Assembly (NCBI GenBank): GCA_021774995.1 | Contig: JAJFIM010000188.1 | Coordinates: forward strand, 1-6,880 | DNA length: 6,880 nucleotides | Direction of reading: 5' to 3' | From: Alphaproteobacteria bacterium | GTDB taxonomy: Bacteria > Pseudomonadota > Alphaproteobacteria > SMXP01 | Shown: positions 1 to 4,429 of the stretch, piece by piece | Layout of the letters: the number at the start of each line of letters is the position of its first letter | Numbering within the stretch: the first letter of the stretch is position 1 | Made by a program: the position numbers and the translations under genes | The notes under the pieces: generated by a model | Told to the model about the DNA's origin: nothing | The model's database searches: none | The model's input: the letters and a program-made list of their open reading frames with translations, nothing else

Positions 1-898
1 GCGTCAAGGCGCGGATGTCGGCGTTGGCGCTGAGGATTTCCCTAAAGCCGGCTTCAATTTCCGCCCACATCCAGGTTTTTGCCTGGGATTTGCGGCGCTG
101 GCCGCGTTCGCCTGTCTCCTCCACTGACGCGATAAAATCCCGTACTGAACGCCATATTTGCTCCATGCCCTTTGCTTCCAAGGCTGACGCCAGAACCACA
201 GGCGCCCGCCAGTTTTTGTATTTCGCGCGCATCAGATGCATGGCGCCCGCATAATCGGCGGCGGCGCGCCTGGCGGCCGGCTCCAGATCGCCGTCGGCCT
301 TGTTGACCACCACCAGATCCGCCAGTTCCATGATGCCCCGTTTGATGCCCTGCAAGTCGTCTCCGCCGCCGGGCGCCAGCAGCAGCGCGAACATGTCCAC
401 CATATCGGCCACGGCCGTTTCGGATTGCCCGACGCCGACCGTCTCGACCAGAACCACGTCAAAGCCCGCCGCTTCGACAATGAGCATCGCCTCGCGCGTG
501 CGCCGCGCCACCCCGCCCAGCGCGCGCCCCGCCGGGGAGGGCCGGATAAAAGCGTTTTCGTCGCGCGCCAGCAGGTTCATGCGGGTTTTATCGCCCAGAA
601 TGGAGCCGCCGGAGCGCGCCGACGACGGGTCCACCGCCAACACCGCCACCTTGTGCCCAAGGCCCGTGAGATGCAGGCCGAAGGCTTCGATGAAGGTTGA
701 TTTGCCGACCCCCGGCGCGCCGGACAGGCCAATGCGCACCGCCTGGCCGGTATGGGGCAGAAGGGCGTCAATGAGTGCTTCAGCCGCCGCGCGTTCGTCG
801 CCGCGCTGGGATTCCACCAATGTGATCGCTTTGGCCATCGCCCGGCGCTCAGCTTTAAGAATGCGGGCCGCCAGATCGTCTCCGGGCTTTGTTTTCAT
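1..898 (-). CDS. meaB: Methylmalonyl-CoA mutase-associated GTPase MeaB (3' end beyond window)
   Basis: This is a G3E-family P-loop GTPase that binds methylmalonyl-CoA mutase, gates delivery of adenosylcobalamin and protects the enzyme from inactivation (family knowledge). The 299 visible codons carry the expected motifs in order: Walker A GAPGVGKS (residues 60-67, Lys66), AVDPSS around Asp90 followed by a GGSILGDKTRM stretch typical of MeaB/ArgK, a VLVETVGVGQSE switch segment (about 149-160) and the base-specificity motif NKAD (199-202). Family members are usually about 320-340 residues, so roughly the last 25-40 residues lie beyond the left edge. The ATG at 898 is the only sensible start, because the in-frame codon at 928-926 is the stop of the upstream transferase gene. 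No clear Shine-Dalgarno sequence precedes it, which suggests translation coupled to the upstream gene 27 bases away. Older databases call this family ArgK or LAO/AO transport ATPase; its neighbourhood with the mutase makes MeaB the better name. Confidence 0.95.
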   Translation of the reverse strand, partial: MKTKPGDDLAARILKAERRAMAKAITLVESQRGDERAAAEALIDALLPHTGQAVRIGLSGAPGVGKSTFIEAFGLHLTGLGHKVAVLAVDPSSARSGGSILGDKTRMNLLARDENAFIRPSPAGRALGGVARRTREAMLIVEAAGFDVVLVETVGVGQSETAVADMVDMFALLLAPGGGDDLQGIKRGIMELADLVVVNKADGDLEPAARRAAADYAGAMHLMRAKYKNWRAPVVLASALEAKGMEQIWRSVRDFIASVEETGERGQRRKSQAKTWMWAEIEAGFREILSANADIRALT

Positions 899-925
899 AT
901 CCGTTCTTGCCCGCTTCCGCCTTTT

Positions 926-1540
926 TTAAGCCGATGCGCTTGAGCGCGCCGCCATCTTTTTTTGCCAGGCAACAAGGTTTTTGTTTTTGGGATCGAGCTC
1001 CTGGCCGACATTGGGCATGAAGCTGAGCCAGCAAAACAGCGGAATGTCCGCTAAAGAAAACCTGTTGCCGCAGATATAGGTCTTGCCGTCCATTTGAGCG
1101 TCCAGCCATTCAAGATTCTCGCGCGCGGTGGCTTTCAAATCGTCCGCCGCCTGAGGAATGCAATGCACGCGGTTTTCAAAAAGTTTCAAGCCTTCCGCAT
1201 AGCGAAAACCCTGGCCCATGGGCTCGAGTATATTGAGATCGATGCGCCGCACCCACATGCGGGTTTCGGCCCGCTCTTCCGGCGTTGATCCGATCAGATT
1301 CGGATCGGGGTGCAGCTCCTCCAGATATTCACAAATCGCAGTGACCTCCGTTATCACCGCGCCGTTATCCATTTCCAGCGCGGGCAATTGCCCGGCGGGA
1401 TTAACGTCTGTGTTATAAGGCGCGCGGCGGTTCTCGCCGGCCATGAGATCAATTTCCTGCATGGGCAGATCGATGTTTTTTTCCTTCGCGAAGATGCGCA
1501 CAACTTGGGGATTAGGGCCAATGGAATTATAAAATTTCAT
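926..1540 (-). CDS. Glutathione S-transferase family protein, Gtt2-like
   Basis: The 204-residue protein has the normal length and two-domain plan of a cytosolic glutathione S-transferase. The N-terminal thioredoxin-like domain (about 1-78) begins MKFYNSIGPNPQVVRIF, as in Gtt2-like enzymes. It contains NPAGQLPALE with the likely cis-proline (Pro53) that contacts glutathione, then ITEVTAICEYLEE. In most relatives the glutamate of that last motif is followed by serine, which binds the gamma-glutamyl group; here it is Glu65-Val66, so glutathione binding may be altered. The helical C-terminal domain (about 85-200) has the GNRFSLADIPLF segment with the helix-capping Asp165. Substrate is unknown. 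The gene lies between the mutase and MeaB genes on the same strand, with gaps of 45 and 27 bases, so it is probably co-transcribed with both. A good ribosome binding site supports the ATG at 1540. Confidence 0.92.
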   Translation of the reverse strand: MKFYNSIGPNPQVVRIFAKEKNIDLPMQEIDLMAGENRRAPYNTDVNPAGQLPALEMDNGAVITEVTAICEYLEELHPDPNLIGSTPEERAETRMWVRRIDLNILEPMGQGFRYAEGLKLFENRVHCIPQAADDLKATARENLEWLDAQMDGKTYICGNRFSLADIPLFCWLSFMPNVGQELDPKNKNLVAWQKKMAARSSASA

Positions 1541-1544
1541 GTTG

Positions 1545-1551
1545 CTTCCTC
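1545..1551 (-). promoter_or_regulatory. Ribosome binding site of the glutathione S-transferase gene
   Basis: On the minus strand GAGGAAG stands four bases before the ATG at 1540; the GAGG core is seven bases from it. This is the clearest Shine-Dalgarno sequence in the window and fixes the transferase start. Confidence 0.7.
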
Positions 1552-1585
1552 ATTTGTTTGGGGGTGTTTGTTTTTCGTTTTCTGG

Positions 1586-3736
1586 TTACTGCTTTTTCGT
1601 TTTTTCGATCAGCGTTAAAACTTCGCGCGCGGCTTCAGGAATATTGGTGCCGGGGCCGAAAATCGCAGCCGCGCCTGCTTTGTATAAAAAGTCATAATCT
1701 TTTTCCGGGATCACGCCGCCGCACACAATAAGAACGTCTCCCGCGCCCTGGTCTTTGAGCGCTTTAGCCAGCTGCGGCACCAGGGTTTTGTGGCCCGCCG
1801 CCTGCGACGACACGCCAATGACATGCACGTCCGCATCAACGGCGTCCTGCGCCGCTTCGCTAGGCGTTTGAAAGAGCGGACCGATATCAACGTCAAAGCC
1901 AAGGTCGGCAAAAGCGGTGGCGATCACCTTGGCGCCGCGGTCATGGCCGTCCTGGCCCATCTTGACGACAAGCATGCGCGGGCGGCGGCCATGGGCTGCG
2001 GCAAAGCGCTCAATATCCTCTTGAATCTGGGCGAACGCGTCATCTCCTTCGTAAGCGGCGCCGTAAACGCCTGATATCGAGCGGGTTTCAGCCCGGTGGC
2101 GGCCAAATACTTTTTCCATGGCGTCTGAGATCTCTCCCACACTGGCCCGCGCCCGCGCAGCGTCCACCGCAAGGGCCAGAAGATTGTCGCGGGCGCCCGC
2201 CCCTTTTTCAAGGGCTTTTAGCGCCGCCTGGCATTTTGCTTCGTCGCGGGCTGCGCGCATTTTGTTCAGCCGCGCGATCTGACCGCTGCGCACCTGGCTG
2301 TTGTCTATATCGAGAACGTCGATTTCTTCCCGGCTGTCAGTCTGAAATTTATTCACGCCGACGATCACCTCTTCGCCCCGGTCAATGGCCGCCTGGCGTT
2401 TGGCGGCGGATTCCTCGACTTTCAGCTTGGGCATGCCCGACGCAACGGCTTTGGTCATGCCGCCCATCTGCTCGACCTCTTCAATGATTTTCCACGCCTC
2501 TTCCGCCAGGGAATTGGTGAGCTTCTCGATATAATAGGACCCGCCCAGAGGATCGACCACATTGGCGATGCCTGTTTCGTGCGACAGGATGAGTTGCGTG
2601 TTGCGGGCGATGCGCGCAGAAAAGTCCGTCGGCAGAGCAATGGCCTCGTCGAGGGCGTTGGTGTGCAGGCTTTGCGTGCCGCCCAAAACGGCAGCCATGG
2701 CTTCAAACGCCGTGCGCACCACATTATTGTAAGGGTCCTGCTCGGTCAGCGACACGCCGGATGTCTGGCAGTGAGTGCGCAGCATGGACGATTTGGGATT
2801 TTTGGGGTTGAATTCAGACATGATCCGCGCCCAAAGCAGACGCGCTGCGCGCAATTTGGCGATCTCCATGAAAAAGTTCATGCCGATGGCGAAAAAGAAT
2901 GACAATCTGGGTGCGAACTCATCGACATCGAGACCCGTGCCCAGCGCCGCGCGGACATATTCCTTTCCGTCCGCCAGGGTGAACGCCAGTTCCTGCACCT
3001 GTGTGGCGCCCGCTTCTTGCATGTGATAGCCGGAAATTGAAATCGTATTGAAGCGCGGCATGTGTTTGGACGCGTATGCGATAATGTCCGCGACGATGCG
3101 CATGCTGGGTTCGGGTGGATAGATATAGGTGTTGCGCACCATGAATTCTTTGAGGACATCGTTCTGAATGGTGCCGGTGAGTTGTTCCGGCGTCACGCCT
3201 TGTTCTTCAGCCGCAACGATGAAATTCGCTAGAATGGGAATGACCGCGCCGTTCATCGTCATAGAGACGGACATCTCGCCCAAAGGAATGCCGTCAAACA
3301 GGATCTTCATGTCTTCGACCGAATCTATCGCCACGCCGGCCTTGCCCACATCGCCTTCCACGCGTGGGTGATCGGAATCATAGCCCCGATGCGTCGCCAG
3401 ATCGAACGCCACCGACAGGCCCTTTTGACCGCCCGCCAGATTGCGGCGGTAAAAGGCGTTTGATTCTTCAGCCGTGGAAAAACCGGCATATTGGCGGATG
3501 GTCCAGGGCCTCCCGGCATACATGGTTGCCTGCACGCCGCGCGTATAGGGCGCGAAGCCTGGCATGCTGTTTGGGTCGCCGACAAAGGACAGATCGTCCA
3601 GATCCGCCGCAGTATAAAGCGGCTTAACCTCGATGCCCTCGGGCGTGTTCCAGGTCAGATCTTGCCATGTCCGCCCGCGCAATTGTTTGTCGGCAAGGGC
3701 GCGCCAATCGGAAAGGGTCTTTTTGTCGTCCGCCAT
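1586..3736 (-). CDS. mcm: Methylmalonyl-CoA mutase, adenosylcobalamin-dependent
   Basis: This cytoplasmic enzyme interconverts (R)-methylmalonyl-CoA and succinyl-CoA, the last step of propionyl-CoA assimilation; in Alphaproteobacteria it also serves the ethylmalonyl-CoA pathway (family knowledge). From the ATG at 3736 the protein has 716 residues, the usual size of the catalytic chain. Residues 1 to about 540 form the substrate-binding barrel. TIRQYAGF contains Tyr83, with Arg201 and His238 (in SGYHMQEAGA) matching the catalytic Tyr89, Arg207 and His244 of the Propionibacterium enzyme at a constant offset of 6. The C-terminal B12 domain has KMGQDGHDRG with the cobalt-ligating His598, then GVSSQAAGH and VCGGVIP. 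The frame stays open upstream to 4057, but those 107 codons lack family similarity and run through an intergenic repeat, so I place the start at MADDKKTLSDW. An AAGG about 11 bases before the ATG is only a weak ribosome binding site. No small-subunit gene is adjacent, which fits a homodimer. Confidence 0.97.
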   Translation of the reverse strand: MADDKKTLSDWRALADKQLRGRTWQDLTWNTPEGIEVKPLYTAADLDDLSFVGDPNSMPGFAPYTRGVQATMYAGRPWTIRQYAGFSTAEESNAFYRRNLAGGQKGLSVAFDLATHRGYDSDHPRVEGDVGKAGVAIDSVEDMKILFDGIPLGEMSVSMTMNGAVIPILANFIVAAEEQGVTPEQLTGTIQNDVLKEFMVRNTYIYPPEPSMRIVADIIAYASKHMPRFNTISISGYHMQEAGATQVQELAFTLADGKEYVRAALGTGLDVDEFAPRLSFFFAIGMNFFMEIAKLRAARLLWARIMSEFNPKNPKSSMLRTHCQTSGVSLTEQDPYNNVVRTAFEAMAAVLGGTQSLHTNALDEAIALPTDFSARIARNTQLILSHETGIANVVDPLGGSYYIEKLTNSLAEEAWKIIEEVEQMGGMTKAVASGMPKLKVEESAAKRQAAIDRGEEVIVGVNKFQTDSREEIDVLDIDNSQVRSGQIARLNKMRAARDEAKCQAALKALEKGAGARDNLLALAVDAARARASVGEISDAMEKVFGRHRAETRSISGVYGAAYEGDDAFAQIQEDIERFAAAHGRRPRMLVVKMGQDGHDRGAKVIATAFADLGFDVDIGPLFQTPSEAAQDAVDADVHVIGVSSQAAGHKTLVPQLAKALKDQGAGDVLIVCGGVIPEKDYDFLYKAGAAAIFGPGTNIPEAAREVLTLIEKTKKQ

Positions 3737-3772
3737 CGTGTGTAAGGCCTTGAAGTTAGGAAGATCACGGGG

Positions 3773-3790
3773 GCTTTTGATCTTAAAAGC
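3773..3790. repeat. Small inverted repeat upstream of mcm
   Basis: GCTTTT and AAAAGC form perfect 6-base arms around a six-base centre (GATCTT), 37 bases upstream of the mutase start codon. It could be an operator or lie in the 5' untranslated region. It does not match the PccR-type TTTGCAAA motif known for propionyl-CoA genes in some relatives. Arms this short can occur by chance. Confidence 0.3.
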
Positions 3791-3894
3791 GCGCGGGAGT
3801 GTGGGGCAAGCGCTCAGCCCCGTCAATCGGCGCGGATCTGACCTGCGCGCGGCGCATGGGGAAGGGCGCTTAGGACCACAATATGGGGGTAAGG

Positions 3895-3997
3895 CATTGA
3901 GAACACAAGATTTTGTGCGTGAACAAAGCCTGAAAATTAACCCGTCAGTGATTCGGCCACGTTTTGTCCCGCCTCTGTTCTGAAAGTTAACGGGCGC
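3895..3997. repeat. 103-base direct repeat, copy 1
   Basis: This copy matches 4148-4250 at 97 of 103 positions without any gap. Four of the six mismatches cluster at 3969-3973. Inside it are a near-palindrome, CACAA-GATT-TTGTG (3904-3917), and two internal 12-base direct repeats, CTGAAAATTAAC (3930-3941) and CTGAAAGTTAAC (3980-3991), which differ at one base and start 50 bases apart. It is AT-richer than the surrounding genes. Read on the minus strand it stays open in the same frame as the mutase, giving a peptide that includes TKRGRITDGLIFRLCSRTK. Confidence 0.93.
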
Positions 3998-4147
3998 TTT
4001 ATCAGCGACAGCGCGCAACAAAAATCCGCGAATTTGTGGCGCGCCGATTTTCGTCAAGCTCTATGAGGAGCCGGTGCGTCTTGAACACTTCCTGATCGGC
4101 CCGTCGCGCGCCAAACGCAGTCCAGGCTTCCTCCTATGTGGTTAACT

Positions 4148-4250
4148 CATTGAGAACACAATATTTTGTGCGTGAACAAAGCCTGAAAATTAACCCGTCA
4201 GTGATTCGGCCACGTTTTGTCTCATGTCTGTTCTGAAAGTTAACGGGTGC
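4148..4250. repeat. 103-base direct repeat, copy 2
   Basis: Second copy of the repeat at 3895-3997, same orientation, offset 253 bases. The near-palindrome reads CACAA-TATT-TTGTG here. The internal CTGAAAATTAAC and CTGAAAGTTAAC words are identical to copy 1 (4183-4194 and 4233-4244). The minus-strand frame is again open and gives almost the same peptide. Sequence outside the aligned block (left of 4148 and right of 4250) does not match the flanks of copy 1, so the unit has sharp borders. Confidence 0.93.
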
Positions 4251-4296
4251 GTTAACCATAGCGCCCCTCACCCTCACACGGGCGCGCCGCGCCTTT

Positions 4297-4339
4297 GTCA
4301 TTTCCGCCCCCCCTTCGTCATTTCCGCGAAAGCGGAAAT
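4297..4339. repeat. REP-like palindromic element with an extra half-site
   Basis: ATTTCCGC (4320-4327), GAAA (4328-4331) and GCGGAAAT (4332-4339) form a perfect 8-base stem with a GAAA tetraloop, preceded by GTC and followed by CCA. It resembles the widespread intergenic element of the type GTCATTCCCGCGAAAGCGGG, with T:A in place of a C:G pair. The 11-mer GTCATTTCCGC occurs twice, at 4297-4307 and 4317-4327, so an incomplete copy precedes the full hairpin. There is no following T-run on either strand, so I do not call it a terminator. It lies 90 bases before the helicase start. Confidence 0.8.
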
Positions 4340-4429
4340 CCATAGACCTTTTGGCAAACCAACAAGCCAGTGGATCTCAATCCCGCTCGGGGCTTAGTCC
4401 CTCCCTTGCCAAGCCCCCGTCAATTGGAC

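Larger units (their letters stand above)
3737..4429. other. Divergent intergenic region with repeats, no convincing gene
   Basis: These 693 bases separate the divergently transcribed mutase operon and helicase gene, so promoters for both should lie here, but I cannot pick -35/-10 boxes with confidence. The region contains two 103-base direct repeats, a REP-like palindrome with a half-site, and a small inverted repeat near the mutase start. Open frames exist on both strands, but they show no family similarity and overlap the repeats. Confidence 0.8.

Noticed and set aside
300..929. 209-residue plus-strand open frame
   Set aside because: It is antisense to meaB, where the GTPase motifs are certain. 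Its Ser/Arg/Ala-rich composition is typical of a shadow frame in GC-rich DNA.
3901..3924. Possible alphaproteobacterial LexA (SOS) box from the paired GAAC words in the repeat
   Set aside because: The two GAAC words are 16 bases apart instead of the 7 required by the GAAC-N7-GAAC form, and the other candidate, GTTC-N7-TAAC at 3977-3991, misses two bases of the second half.
3633..3983. 116-residue plus-strand open frame
   Set aside because: It overlaps the start of mcm in antisense and ends inside repeat copy 1, with no recognisable domain.
3895..4250. CRISPR array
   Set aside because: There are only two units, each 103 bases long with a 150-base spacer, which is outside CRISPR dimensions, and no cas gene is visible.
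4320..4339. Rho-independent terminator
   Set aside because: The stem is perfect but no T-run follows on either strand, and both flanking genes start next to this region rather than end there.
4134..4343. 69-residue minus-strand open frame (MDFRFRGNDEGG...)
   Set aside because: It is built from the REP-like palindrome at its start and repeat copy 2 at its end. Translations such as DFRFRGND are a known signature of REP elements rather than genes.
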